A stretch of 64,000 nucleotides of DNA. Source: Rhodoferax sp. U2-2l (GTDB lineage Bacteria > Pseudomonadota > Gammaproteobacteria > Burkholderiales > Burkholderiaceae_C). Positions 9,621 to 17,626 of this stretch are shown here, one piece after another. The stretch's first letter is position 1. Each line of letters opens with the position of its first letter. The DNA lies in the NCBI RefSeq assembly GCF_020594515.1, contig NZ_JAJCTH010000003.1, forward strand, positions 124,001-188,000. Direction: 5' to 3'. Made by a program: the position numbers and the translations under genes. The notes below the pieces were generated by a model. It was not told the DNA's origin and made no database searches. It saw only the letters and a program-made list of their open reading frames with translations.

Positions 9621-10241
9621 ATGCCCATGAAACTTATCGGATCCAACACCAGTCCTTACGTTCGCAAGGTGCGGGTGGTGATGGCCGAGAAGAAGCTGGA
9701 CTACGACTATGTGCTGGAAGACGTGTGGGTGGCCAGCACCGGCATCGGTCAGTTCAACCCGCTGGGCAAGGTGCCATGCCTGGTCATGGAAAACGGCGAC
9801 GTGATCACCGACTCGCGCGTGATCGTGGAGTACTTCGACACCTTGTCGCCGGTGGGCAAACTGCTGCCGACGGTGGGGCGCGAACGGGCCGAGGTCAAGA
9901 CCTGGGAGGCGCTGGCCGACGGCGTGCTGGACGCGGCCATTTTGGCGCGGCTGGAAGCCACCTGGAGCGGGCGCGATGAGGCACAGCGTTGCCAGGCCTG
10001 GATCGACCGGCAGTTGCTCAAGGTGGACGCCGCGCTGCACACCATGAGCAAGGGTCTGGGTGACAAACCTTATTACACGGGCACGCACCTGGGTCTGGCC
10101 GACATTGCGGTGGGGGTGGCACTGGGTTACCTGGATTTCCGCTTTGCACATATCAACTGGCGTGAGGCGCACCCCAACTTGCACAAGCTCTATGACAAGC
10201 TGATGCAGCGGCCGAGCTTTGCTGATACCAAACCGTTTTGA
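9621..10241 (+). CDS. Glutathione S-transferase family protein
   Basis: 206 residues with an N-terminal thioredoxin-fold GST domain (MKLIGSNTSPYVRKVRVVMAE, then the cis-Pro region GKVPCLVMENGDVITDS) and an all-helical C-terminal domain from about residue 85. The Ser in SPYVRK occupies the catalytic N-terminal position, as in many bacterial GSTs. It would conjugate or transfer glutathione in the cytoplasm; the substrate cannot be predicted. It is divergent from purB and followed by a palindromic repeat element. Confidence 0.9.
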   Translation: MPMKLIGSNTSPYVRKVRVVMAEKKLDYDYVLEDVWVASTGIGQFNPLGKVPCLVMENGDVITDSRVIVEYFDTLSPVGKLLPTVGRERAEVKTWEALADGVLDAAILARLEATWSGRDEAQRCQAWIDRQLLKVDAALHTMSKGLGDKPYYTGTHLGLADIAVGVALGYLDFRFAHINWREAHPNLHKLYDKLMQRPSFADTKPF

Positions 10242-10255
10242 TGCTTTAACCCGCA

Positions 10256-10353
10256 GCGCACGTTGGGTGCCTGACTCCGCAAATGTCCCCCGGCTTAGGG
10301 CGCCGCCCCAAGCCTCCTCCTTGATTTTGCTACGTCAGACACCCAACGCACGC
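10256..10353. repeat. 98-bp palindromic element with 20-bp terminal inverted repeats
   Basis: The arms at 10256-10275 and 10334-10353 pair at 17 of 20 positions (GCGCACGTTGGGTGCCTGAC against GTCAGACACCCAACGCACGC). Inside, GCAAA/TTTGC, GGCTT/AAGCC and GGGCG/CGCCC nest in order, so the whole unit could fold into one long imperfect hairpin. It sits between the convergent gst and NTF2-like genes. It is MITE- or REP-like in form, and no transposase is linked. Confidence 0.6.
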
Positions 10354-10370
10354 CGCTAGTCGCTGATGGG

Positions 10371-10829
10371 TCATGAGTTGGCTCTGCGTTTGAGCCAGCG
10401 CATCAGGCCGCCGACCACGGGCAGTTTTTCATAGAGTTCTTCGGCGGCATCCCAGTAGTCGCGGTGCAGGGTGATCAGCCCGGATGCGTTCATCACCAGG
10501 TGGGTGGCGCCCAGAATGGTTTGTGTCTGGCCGGTTTTGAAGCCTTTGAAGCCGAACCTGAACTCCCAGGTCAAAAAGCCCTGGTTGCCCTGCAGCACCT
10601 GGTTCGTCACCACAAAGCGTGGGCTGTCCAACTGCACAAACATGTGGGCGAAGATGGCCTGGATAGCGGGGATGCCTTTGACCTCGTTGAACGGGTCTTT
10701 GAAGCGCGCCTGCGGGTCGTAAAACTCGCCCAGGCGGTTGAGGTTGTGCGGCGAAACCTCTTCAAAAAACGCCACCATGCGGGCGATTTGGGCGCTGTGG
10801 TCGGTGGACTCGGGGCTGTTGGTGGTCAT
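10371..10829 (-). CDS. Nuclear transport factor 2 (SnoaL-like) family protein
   Basis: 152 residues from the ATG at 10829. It is a small cystatin-like alpha+beta barrel: an N-terminal helix (IARMVAFFEEVSPHNL) followed by LGEFYDPQARFKDPFNEVKG and beta strands ending in RDYWDAAEELYEKLPVVGGLMRWLKRRA. NTF2-like folds serve as binding or catalytic pockets, and the specific role here is unknown. It is the last gene of the fatty-acid-type operon. Its start overlaps the stop of the SDR gene in an ATGA arrangement, implying translational coupling. Confidence 0.8.
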   Translation of the reverse strand: MTTNSPESTDHSAQIARMVAFFEEVSPHNLNRLGEFYDPQARFKDPFNEVKGIPAIQAIFAHMFVQLDSPRFVVTNQVLQGNQGFLTWEFRFGFKGFKTGQTQTILGATHLVMNASGLITLHRDYWDAAEELYEKLPVVGGLMRWLKRRANS

Positions 10830-11605
10830 TGGGTGGCCTTTTGAACCAAGTTGAAATAGGCGCGGTAGGGCAGCAGGCGCAGCAGGTTCAGCCACAGGGT
10901 GAAGCGTTTCGGGAAGTGGATTTCAAACCGCCCTTGGGCCCAGCCCTGCAAGATGGCTTGCGCCGCCTGGTCAGGGGTCAGCAGCGCGGGCATCTTGAAG
11001 TCGTTTTGTGCGGTCAGTGGCGTTTCGACAAAGCCGGGGTTGATGATCGACACGCCCAAGCCTTCGGGGTGCAGGTCCAGGTACAGCGCCTCGGCCAGGT
11101 TGATCAGCGCGGCTTTGGTCGGGCCGTAGGCCAGGCTGTTGGGCAGGCCGCGGTAACCGGCCACACTGCCGACCAGGCTGACGTGGCCGCTGCCGCGGGC
11201 GCGCAGCGCGGGCAGCACCGCGTCCAGCAGGTACAAGGCGCCCAGGTAATTGACCTCGACGTGGCGTTGCATGTCGGGCACGTCCATGGCGTCGGCGCGC
11301 ATCGGCGCGTAATGACCGGCGCAATACACCACGCCGTCCAGCGGGCCCTGGGCCAGCAGGCAGGCGGCAGCTTGTTGCACGGCGGCGCGGTCAGTGGCGT
11401 CCAGCGGCAATGGCTGGCACAGCGGCTGGTTGTCTGCCAGCGTTTGCAGTGCGGCTGTGTTGCGCGCAGACACCACCACGCGCGCGCCCTGTGCCAGCAA
11501 GGCACGCGCTGTGGCGGCACCAATACCGCTGGAGGCGCCCACAATCCACACGGTTTTGCCGTGCCAATCGGTCAGGGGCGGGTTCAGGGGCTTGAAAAAG
11601 GGCAT
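10826..11605 (-). CDS. SDR family NAD(P)-dependent oxidoreductase
   Basis: 259 residues with the classical SDR layout: cofactor loop GASSGIGAA near residue 23, CAGH in place of NNAG, catalytic Ser in LVGSVAGY and YGPTK as the Tyr-Lys pair. The C-terminal extension (FEIHFPKRFTLWLNLLRLLPYRAYF) is hydrophobic/amphipathic and suggests a membrane- or lipid-associated substrate. It belongs to the eight-gene minus-strand operon, and the next gene overlaps it by four bases. No Shine-Dalgarno is obvious before the start, and the upstream 75 bp contains an AT-rich repeat. Confidence 0.85.
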   Translation of the reverse strand: MPFFKPLNPPLTDWHGKTVWIVGASSGIGAATARALLAQGARVVVSARNTAALQTLADNQPLCQPLPLDATDRAAVQQAAACLLAQGPLDGVVYCAGHYAPMRADAMDVPDMQRHVEVNYLGALYLLDAVLPALRARGSGHVSLVGSVAGYRGLPNSLAYGPTKAALINLAEALYLDLHPEGLGVSIINPGFVETPLTAQNDFKMPALLTPDQAAQAILQGWAQGRFEIHFPKRFTLWLNLLRLLPYRAYFNLVQKATQ

Positions 11606-11623
11606 GAGATGCTTTTATTTTTT

Positions 11624-11650
11624 ATAGCTTCTATCCCTTTATCAAAAAGA
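11624..11650 (-). repeat. AT-rich TCTTTTTGATAAA...AGCTAT repeat, copy 1
   Basis: Read on the minus strand, this 27-base block matches 23 of 27 positions of 19699-19725. Both copies lie right at gene borders, here 18 bases before the SDR start codon. The AT-rich composition contrasts with the GC-rich surroundings. Confidence 0.45.
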
Positions 11651-11680
11651 GCTAGAGGCTGATTTCTTGTGGGAATAGGG

Positions 11681-12217
11681 TTAAGCCCGCTTGGTGAACG
11701 CCAGGGTCACTTCACCCAGCTTGAAGCCAAATTTGCTCATGCTGGCCTTGTTGAGCATCACCATGTCGGTCATCAGGTACATCCAGTCGTCAAACTGCAC
11801 CTCATAGACCTTGCCGTCCACCGGCAGCGCCATGGTGTAGGTCCAGTAAAAGGCGTTGCCGCGTGTCTGGCCGGTGGCCTCGCCCACCACATCGTCGGCG
11901 CGACCGGTGTAGCGGCCGTCGGGTAGCTGCGTCAGGCGCCAGATGCGCTTTTGCGTGCTGCCGTCCGAGTAGGTGAAGGATTCGTCGAGCACGCCTTCGT
12001 TGCCGTTCCAGTTGCAGACCATCAGCACGGTGAAGCGCTTGACCACCGCGCCCGAGCGGTCGGTGAAGATGCCATAGGCGTCCAGCGTGCCATTGAAATA
12101 GCTGCGCAGGTCCAGGACCGGTTTCTGGCCGGTGTAGGTTTCCAGGTCTTGCGAGGCGCAACCGGTCAGGGCCAGGCTAGCGGCGGCGCCGGCAGATAAA
12201 AGCAGTCGTCGTTTCAT
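11681..12217 (-). CDS. DUF3833 family lipoprotein
   Basis: 178 residues with a lipoprotein signal (MKRRLLLSAGAAASLALTGC, Cys at position 20). The mature part begins near residue 30 with KPVLDLRSYFNGTLDAYGIFTDRSGAVVKRF, the DUF3833 signature, and continues as beta-rich, lipocalin-like sequence. Family members accompany DUF1365, cyclopropane-synthase and FAD-oxidoreductase genes in many Proteobacteria, which suggests an envelope role in the same lipid pathway. Its exact job is unknown. The start codon overlaps the MFS gene stop (ATGA). Confidence 0.85.
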   Translation of the reverse strand: MKRRLLLSAGAAASLALTGCASQDLETYTGQKPVLDLRSYFNGTLDAYGIFTDRSGAVVKRFTVLMVCNWNGNEGVLDESFTYSDGSTQKRIWRLTQLPDGRYTGRADDVVGEATGQTRGNAFYWTYTMALPVDGKVYEVQFDDWMYLMTDMVMLNKASMSKFGFKLGEVTLAFTKRA

Positions 12218-13563
12218 GGGTTCTTTCGGATGATGAGGAGGTAGAGCAGCACGGCGGCCAGCGTCTTCAGCGCGCAGGGCAGCAGGCAGTAGGCGAAAGT
12301 GAGGGTTTGCAGGGCCTCGGGGTCGGTCGCGCCGGGCGTGTAACCCAGCAGGCCCAGCGCGGGCAGCGCCACCCCGGCCGCCAGCGCCAGGTTCAGCTTG
12401 GTGGCAAAGGCCCACCAGCCAAAATACGCGCCTTCCGACTGCTGCTGGTCACCGTGGTGCTGGATCACACCCGCCAGCAAAGCAGCAGGCAGCGCCAAGT
12501 CCGTCCCCAGCGCCACGCCCGAGAGCGCGCAGACGATGACGAACGCGGTCACATCTCCCGCGCCCAAGCCCGCCGCAAAGGCAAACACCGCTACCGACAG
12601 CCCCATGCCCAGCCCCCAGGTGCGTGCCAGCCCCAGGCGCGGCACCACTTTGAGCCACAGCGGAATGCTCAGGGCGGCGCAGACAAAGTAGCTGCCCAGA
12701 AACAGCGGCTCGGCACTCGGCGGGGCCTGCAGGCGGTCTTGCACAAAAAACAGCATCAGCGTGGCGGGAATAGCGCTGGCAATGCCATTGACCATGAAGA
12801 CGCTGATCAGCTGGCGGAACTGCGAACGCTTCCACGGCAGCCACAAGGCGCTGGTGCCTTCTGCTGACGGTTGCGCATTGGAGCCAGAGGTAGCTGCTGT
12901 TTGGGTTGGTCTTGCCCCCTCTCCCCCTGGGAGAGGGCTGGGGTGAGGGCTGGGCACCGGCCCACTGCGCCAGGCCAGCCAGCCCGCCACACTTGCTATC
13001 ACTAAAAGAGTGACGGTCACAGGTAGACCAAGGGCTACCGGCGCCACAGAGGCCACTATCACACCCACCAGCCCCAGCCCTTCGCGCCACGCCACCACCC
13101 GGCTGCGGTACAGCGCGTCACCGCCCAGGCGCGCGCCCCAGGCCTGGTGCAGGATGGTCAGCGCGCTGAACGCCACGGTGGTCAGCAGCAGCGTGGCGCC
13201 CAGCCACAGCAGCAACTGTGTGCTGTTGGCTTGCAGCGCCACGGGTGGGAAAAACAGCAGGCCAAAGCCGGTGCACAGCAGCAGCGCCGCCAGGGCGGCC
13301 CAGCGCAGCACCGTGGCAGGCGCCCGGTTGGCCGTGGCGCTGTGCTGGTGCAAGTTGTCGGCCCAGCGGCCCAGCAGCGGGTCGATCAGCGTGTCAAACA
13401 GCCGCACGGCCACCAGCACCGCGCCCAGCGTGGCCAGCGACACCCCAAAACTGCGCGCGTAGTGGTTGGGCAGCAGCACATACAGCGGCAGCGCCACAAA
13501 GGCCAGCGGCAGCCCCATCAGGCCGTAGCGCCAGCCTTGCTGCCAGGTCAGAACCGGGTTCAT
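12214..13563 (-). CDS. MFS transporter (GPH/MFS_2 type) with a repeat-derived loop
   Basis: 449 residues with about twelve membrane spans in two halves; ADNLHQHS and the early RLFDTLIDPLLGRWAD segment resemble the GPH/MFS_2 branch of cation-coupled symporters. The central loop (about residues 205-217, reading SPHPSPLPGGEGA) is encoded by a 33-bp dispersed repeat (12917-12949), an insertion tolerated in the cytoplasmic loop between the halves. The start at 13563 gives MNPVLTWQQGW; a TTG two codons upstream is possible. It lies 6 bases after the chalcone-isomerase-like gene. The substrate may be a lipid or lipid precursor, by context only. Confidence 0.8.
   Translation of the reverse strand: MNPVLTWQQGWRYGLMGLPLAFVALPLYVLLPNHYARSFGVSLATLGAVLVAVRLFDTLIDPLLGRWADNLHQHSATANRAPATVLRWAALAALLLCTGFGLLFFPPVALQANSTQLLLWLGATLLLTTVAFSALTILHQAWGARLGGDALYRSRVVAWREGLGLVGVIVASVAPVALGLPVTVTLLVIASVAGWLAWRSGPVPSPHPSPLPGGEGARPTQTAATSGSNAQPSAEGTSALWLPWKRSQFRQLISVFMVNGIASAIPATLMLFFVQDRLQAPPSAEPLFLGSYFVCAALSIPLWLKVVPRLGLARTWGLGMGLSVAVFAFAAGLGAGDVTAFVIVCALSGVALGTDLALPAALLAGVIQHHGDQQQSEGAYFGWWAFATKLNLALAAGVALPALGLLGYTPGATDPEALQTLTFAYCLLPCALKTLAAVLLYLLIIRKNP
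12917..12949 (+). repeat. 33-bp CCCTCTCCCCC/GGGAGAGGG repeat inside the MFS gene
   Basis: The sequence begins CCCTCTCCCCCTGGGAGAGG and ends CTGGGGTGAGGG. It differs at one base from 16245-16277. It is in phase with the MFS reading frame, adding a Pro/Gly-rich loop rather than breaking the gene. Confidence 0.75.
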
Positions 13564-13569
13564 GCGCAA

Positions 13570-14145
13570 TCAGGCAGGTGCTGCGGCCAGCAGGGCTGCG
13601 CGCAGGTCGGGCTGGCTGGTGGTGGTGTCGAGCCAGATGCCAAAAAACCGGCGGCTGAACAGCGGGTCAGCCACCTCGCCCAGGCGTCGGCCGTTCAGCC
13701 AGAAGCGTGCGCCCTGGTCGGGCAGGTGCACACCGGTCAGGCGGTCATTGGCGGCCACATCGACAAACACGGCCTGCATGGCGGCCAGCCAGTCGGCTTG
13801 CTGGGCCGCGCTCAGGGTGGTTTGGCGCTGCATTTCGTCCAGGGAACGCTCGGCCATGGCCTGCGCCGACACGCGGCGCTGGTAGGTCAAGCTCAAAGCC
13901 AGCGCAAACTGGCCGTAGTCGCGGGCGCGAAAACCGGCGCCCACCCACAGCTGCGCTTGGTAAATGGACATGCCCAAAAACCGCAGCTGGGCGCTGCCCG
14001 ACCAACTGGCTTGCGGCAAGCTGGCCACCACTTCTGGCCAGGGCGTGGGTGGGTTGAGGGGTGTCGTCAGGTTGGACGCCTGCGCGGGCAAGCTGTTCAG
14101 CAGCAACAGCGGCGCAGCCAGCAGGGTGCGGCGGGTGGTGGGCAT
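13570..14145 (-). CDS. Chalcone isomerase-like exported protein
   Basis: 191 residues with an N-terminal signal sequence (MPTTRRTLLAAPLLLLNSLPAQA, an RR-containing export signal). The mature part shows the bacterial chalcone-isomerase-like pattern: LRFLGMSIYQAQLWVG, YGQFALALSLTYQRRV, a long helix with AERSLDEMQRQ, and GVHLPDQGARFWLNGRRLGEV. Bacterial members bind fatty acids or lipids rather than act as plant flavonoid isomerases, so a periplasmic lipid-binding role is reasonable here. It lies between the CFA-type methyltransferase (gap 4 bases) and the MFS gene. Confidence 0.8.
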   Translation of the reverse strand: MPTTRRTLLAAPLLLLNSLPAQASNLTTPLNPPTPWPEVVASLPQASWSGSAQLRFLGMSIYQAQLWVGAGFRARDYGQFALALSLTYQRRVSAQAMAERSLDEMQRQTTLSAAQQADWLAAMQAVFVDVAANDRLTGVHLPDQGARFWLNGRRLGEVADPLFSRRFFGIWLDTTTSQPDLRAALLAAAPA

Positions 14146-14149
14146 GGCG

Positions 14150-15451
14150 TCAAGCCCGTTTTTGCAGCGTGTACTGCACCACGTCGATGTTGTTTTCCAT
14201 GAACGCGGCTTCGCAGTAGGCCAGGTAAAACTCCCAGATGTGCATGAAGCGGGCATCAAAGCCGCCCGCCAGCACCTGTTCGCGGTGCGCCAGAAAGGTC
14301 TCGCGCCAGCGTTTCAGGGTTTCGGCGTAGTCGTGGCCAAAGGCGAACTCGTCCACCACCTCCAGCCCGGCTGCGGCTGCCTGGGCGCGGAACTCGCGCG
14401 GGCACGGCAGGCAGCCGCCGGGAAAGATGTATTGCTGGATGAAGTCGGTGGAGTTGACATAGCGGTCAAACAGCGCGTCATCGATCACGATGCTCTGCAC
14501 GCAGGCGCGCGCGCCGGGTTTGAGCAGTTTGGATACGGTGGCAAAGTAGGTCGGCCAGAATTCGCGGCCCACGGCTTCGATCATTTCGATCGAGCAAATG
14601 GCGTCAAACGGCGCGTCCTGGATGTCGCGGTAGTCCTGCAGGCGTAGGTCAGCCGAGGTTGGCGCGCCGGTGCCAGCCTGAGCGGCCAACGCGTTGGGCG
14701 GCGCTGTGTTGCCGTCCGCCAGCCGGACGCCCAGACGCGCCATGCGTTCTTTGGCAAAGGCCAGTTGCTCGGTGCTGAGCGTCACGCCGGTGAGGTGGGC
14801 GCCAAATTCGGTGGTGGCTTTCTCGGCCAGCGCGCCCCAGCCGCAACCAATTTCCAGCACCCGGTGACCGGGCTGCACGCCCGCCATGCTGAGGGCGCGG
14901 CGCACCTTGGCGTGCTGGGCTTGCGCCATCGGCTGGCTCAGATCGCCGTCAAACAGGGCGGCCGAGTAATTCATGGTCTCGTCCAGCCACAGCTTGTAAA
15001 ACGCGTTGCCCAGGTCGTAATGGGCGTGGATGTTTTTCTGGCTGTTGCTTTTGGTGTTGCGGTGCAGCAGGTGTTTGACGCGGTACAGCAGCCGCCCGGC
15101 CCAGGTGCCGTAGATCACGCTCTCCACCTCGGCGCGGTTTTTCACCAGCACGCGCAGCAGCTCGGTCAGGTTGGGCGTGCTCCAGTCACCGGCGATGAAG
15201 CTCTCGGCAAAACCGATGTCGCCGGATTTGAGCGCCGCGGCAAACGGCTTCCAGTTGTGCAGCACCAGTGTGGCGTGCGGCAGGGTCTGCTGGCCAAACC
15301 GTTGCATGCTGCCGTCTGGCAGCTGCACCGTCAGGCTGCCGTGCTGCAGCTTTTGCAGCAACTTGAACACGCTGCGTGCGGTGCGCGGGCAGTTGGCTGG
15401 CAAAACAAAAGCGTCGGACGCGCGGGCGGTGCGGCTGGTGGTGGAGTTCAT
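14150..15451 (-). CDS. Cyclopropane-fatty-acyl-phospholipid synthase family methyltransferase
   Basis: 433 residues. An N-terminal CFA-specific domain (to about 150) precedes a SAM-binding methyltransferase core with VLEIGCGWGALAEKA (motif I). Downstream come the CSIEMIEAVGREFWPTYF block and the QSIVIDDALFDRY / QQYIFPGGCLPC blocks typical of CFA synthases. It would methylenate or methylate unsaturated acyl chains of membrane phospholipids using SAM. In similar clusters, homologues make methylated or furan fatty acids, so the product need not be a cyclopropane. The start at 15451 has GAGGAC upstream and an 11-base gap to the DUF1365 gene. Confidence 0.9.
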   Translation of the reverse strand: MNSTTSRTARASDAFVLPANCPRTARSVFKLLQKLQHGSLTVQLPDGSMQRFGQQTLPHATLVLHNWKPFAAALKSGDIGFAESFIAGDWSTPNLTELLRVLVKNRAEVESVIYGTWAGRLLYRVKHLLHRNTKSNSQKNIHAHYDLGNAFYKLWLDETMNYSAALFDGDLSQPMAQAQHAKVRRALSMAGVQPGHRVLEIGCGWGALAEKATTEFGAHLTGVTLSTEQLAFAKERMARLGVRLADGNTAPPNALAAQAGTGAPTSADLRLQDYRDIQDAPFDAICSIEMIEAVGREFWPTYFATVSKLLKPGARACVQSIVIDDALFDRYVNSTDFIQQYIFPGGCLPCPREFRAQAAAAGLEVVDEFAFGHDYAETLKRWRETFLAHREQVLAGGFDARFMHIWEFYLAYCEAAFMENNIDVVQYTLQKRA

Positions 15452-15462
15452 GGCGGAGGTCC

Positions 15463-16299
15463 TCAGCGGGTGGTGAAGGTGGCAGGCGGTGGCGGCTTGC
15501 GAAAGAACGGCACTTTTTTGATGAACAGCTTGAGCGCGTGCCAATGGATGCGAAAGGCGATGCCAAAGGTCATCATCGGGTAGGTGAGCAGGGCGCGCCG
15601 GGCCGCGCGGGCGGTCAACGGCTCCATCTGGCCGCCGACGCTGGTTTCGATCAAGGGGCCTGCAGCGTCGTCAAAGTCGATGCGTGCCACGGTGCGTTGG
15701 AAGTCCGGCGTGATCATGAAGCGAAAGCGGTAGCCGCCTTCCACCGGGCAAAACGGCGACACATGGAACACCTTGGCGGCGCTGAGTTCCTGGCCCAGTT
15801 TCGGGTTGTCCAGCAGGTAGCAATGGCGCTCGCCAAAGGTGTTGTTGACCTCGGCGACGATGGCGCGCAGGTGGCCGTCCGGGCGGTGGCAGTACCAGAA
15901 GCTCACCGGTTTGAAGGTGAAGCCCAGCACGCGCGGGTAGGCGTGTAACCAGACTTCACCCGTGGCATCCAGGATGCCTTCACCGGCCAACAATTCATCC
16001 AGCCAGGCCAGCGCGCCGCCCGCCTCAGGCCCACGGCCATCCCCATGGTCGGTGTCATAAAAACTCAACGGCGCCCAGCGGTTGCGCGCCAGCACACCGG
16101 AGCCGTTGGCCTGCAGGCTGCGCATGGGCAGCATCAAAAAGTAAGTGGGGTAATGAAAGTCGTGGCGCACCGGTTTGAGGCGCGTGTGGCGCACCTGGCC
16201 AAAGCCGATCAGCGGCTGGGACATGGGATCAGGATGGCTTCGCTCCCTCTCCCCCCGGGAGAGGGCTGGGGTGAGGGCAACGGGTGATGCGTGGGTCAT
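15463..16299 (-). CDS. DUF1365 family protein
   Basis: DUF1365 domain of about 250 residues: MSQPLIGFGQVRHTRLKPVRHDFHYPTYF at the family start, then WLHAYPRVLGFTFKPVSFWYCHR and FHVSPFCPVEGGYRFRF. Function is unknown, but it is nearly always adjacent to the FAD oxidoreductase and CFA-type methyltransferase genes, as here. Two starts compete: ATG 16299, 8 bases after the upstream stop, whose first 25 residues include a translated dispersed repeat (ALTPALSRGERE), and ATG 16224, which matches the normal family N-terminus (253 residues). The shorter protein may be the real one. Confidence 0.82.
   Translation of the reverse strand: MTHASPVALTPALSRGERERSHPDPMSQPLIGFGQVRHTRLKPVRHDFHYPTYFLMLPMRSLQANGSGVLARNRWAPLSFYDTDHGDGRGPEAGGALAWLDELLAGEGILDATGEVWLHAYPRVLGFTFKPVSFWYCHRPDGHLRAIVAEVNNTFGERHCYLLDNPKLGQELSAAKVFHVSPFCPVEGGYRFRFMITPDFQRTVARIDFDDAAGPLIETSVGGQMEPLTARAARRALLTYPMMTFGIAFRIHWHALKLFIKKVPFFRKPPPPATFTTR
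16245..16277 (+). repeat. 33-bp CCCTCTCCCCC/GGGAGAGGG repeat at the DUF1365 gene start
   Basis: It differs at a single base from 12917-12949 and has the same orientation. It lies between the two candidate start codons of the DUF1365 gene and is read in a different frame from the copy in the MFS gene. Confidence 0.75.
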
Positions 16300-16307
16300 C
16301 TTTGGTC

Positions 16308-17609
16308 TCACCGCAGCAGGGATGTCAGCCGCAGCGCCACGTCCAGCCCGGCTTTCAGGCCGTCTTCGTGAAAACCGTAGCCCATCCACGCGCCCGCAAA
16401 ATAGGTGTGTTGCTGACCTTGCAGCTCGGGCACCTGGCTTTGCGCACGGATGGCGGCCAGGTCAAACACTGGGTGGGCGTACTCAAATTCGCCGTGGATG
16501 GTTTTCGGGTCAATGTCGTGCAGCGGGTTCAGCGATACCACCACGGCTTGCGTGAACGGCAGCGGCTGCAATTGGTTCAGCAGGTAATGCAGGCAGACGC
16601 GGGCGTCGCTGCGGTCGGCCTGGTGCGTGGTGTTTTGCGCCGCAGCGCGCTCGAAGTTCCACGACGCCCAGGCCAGGCGGCGTTTGGGCAGCACCGAGGT
16701 GTCGGTGTGCAACACCGCGCGGTTGGGTTGGTATCGGATGGCGCCCAGCGTGGCGCGTTCGGCGGCACTCGGGGCCGCCAGCATCGCCAGCGACTGGTCG
16801 GAATGACAGGCCAGCACCACTTTGTCAAAACGCTCGGTCTGCCCGTTGCTGGTGATGTTGACGCCTGTGGCATCGCGCTCGATGCGGTGTACCGGTGCAT
16901 TGAGCCGCTTGTCGGCCACCTGGGCGACGATTTTGTCGACATAGTGGCGCGCGCCGCCTGTGACCGTCCACCACTGCGGCCGGTTGCTGACCTGGATCAG
17001 GCCGTGGTTGTGGCAGAACCGGATCATGGTGGCCACCGGAAACTGCAGCATCTGATCGGTCGGGCAGCTCCAGATGCAGCCCAGCATGGGCAGCAGATAC
17101 CAGTCGCGGAACTCGGCGCTGAACTTCTCCTGGCGCAAAAAGTCGGCCAGTGGCTGCATCAGTTCCTCATCCGCGCCTCGCAAAGCCAGCTCGGTGGCCA
17201 GTTTGTTGAAGCGCAGCAGGTCGCGCAACATGCCCCAGAAACGCGGATTCACCAGGTTGGCACGCTGGGCAAACACGGTGTTGAGCGAGGTGCCGCTCCA
17301 CTCCAGCGGTGCGCGGCCGCCCTGCCCAGGCACCTGGACGGAAAATGACATGTCGGAGTGGGCCGTCTCGACCTGCAGTTCGGCCAACAGCGCGATCAGG
17401 TTCGGGTAGGTGCGTTCGTTGAACACGAGAAAACCGGTGTCTACGCCGTGGGTCAGCGGGCCTTGCGGCGTGGGCAGGGTGACATCCACCGTGTGGGTGT
17501 GGCCGCCAAAGTAACTGTCGGCTTCAAACAGGGTGAGGTCGGCGCGGCGTGAGAGCTTGTGCGCAACGGCCAGGCCGGCAATGCCGGAGCCTACGATGGC
17601 GATTTTCAT
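16308..17609 (-). CDS. FAD-dependent oxidoreductase (amine oxidase-like)
   Basis: 433 residues. The N-terminal dinucleotide-binding motif is MKIAIVGSGIAGLAVAHKLS, followed by LFEADSYFGGHTHTVDV and GVDTGFLVFNERTYPNL. The C-terminus has the FAD-binding end TYFAGAWMGYGFHEDGLKAGLDVA. Proteins of this type head DUF1365/CFA clusters in many bacteria and are presumed to oxidise or desaturate an acyl chain in the membrane-lipid pathway; this is inference from context. It is the first gene of the eight-gene operon. No Shine-Dalgarno precedes the ATG, where the leader is pyrimidine-rich. Confidence 0.85.
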   Translation of the reverse strand: MKIAIVGSGIAGLAVAHKLSRRADLTLFEADSYFGGHTHTVDVTLPTPQGPLTHGVDTGFLVFNERTYPNLIALLAELQVETAHSDMSFSVQVPGQGGRAPLEWSGTSLNTVFAQRANLVNPRFWGMLRDLLRFNKLATELALRGADEELMQPLADFLRQEKFSAEFRDWYLLPMLGCIWSCPTDQMLQFPVATMIRFCHNHGLIQVSNRPQWWTVTGGARHYVDKIVAQVADKRLNAPVHRIERDATGVNITSNGQTERFDKVVLACHSDQSLAMLAAPSAAERATLGAIRYQPNRAVLHTDTSVLPKRRLAWASWNFERAAAQNTTHQADRSDARVCLHYLLNQLQPLPFTQAVVVSLNPLHDIDPKTIHGEFEYAHPVFDLAAIRAQSQVPELQGQQHTYFAGAWMGYGFHEDGLKAGLDVALRLTSLLR

Positions 17610-17626
17610 GAGAAAGAGATAAGAAT

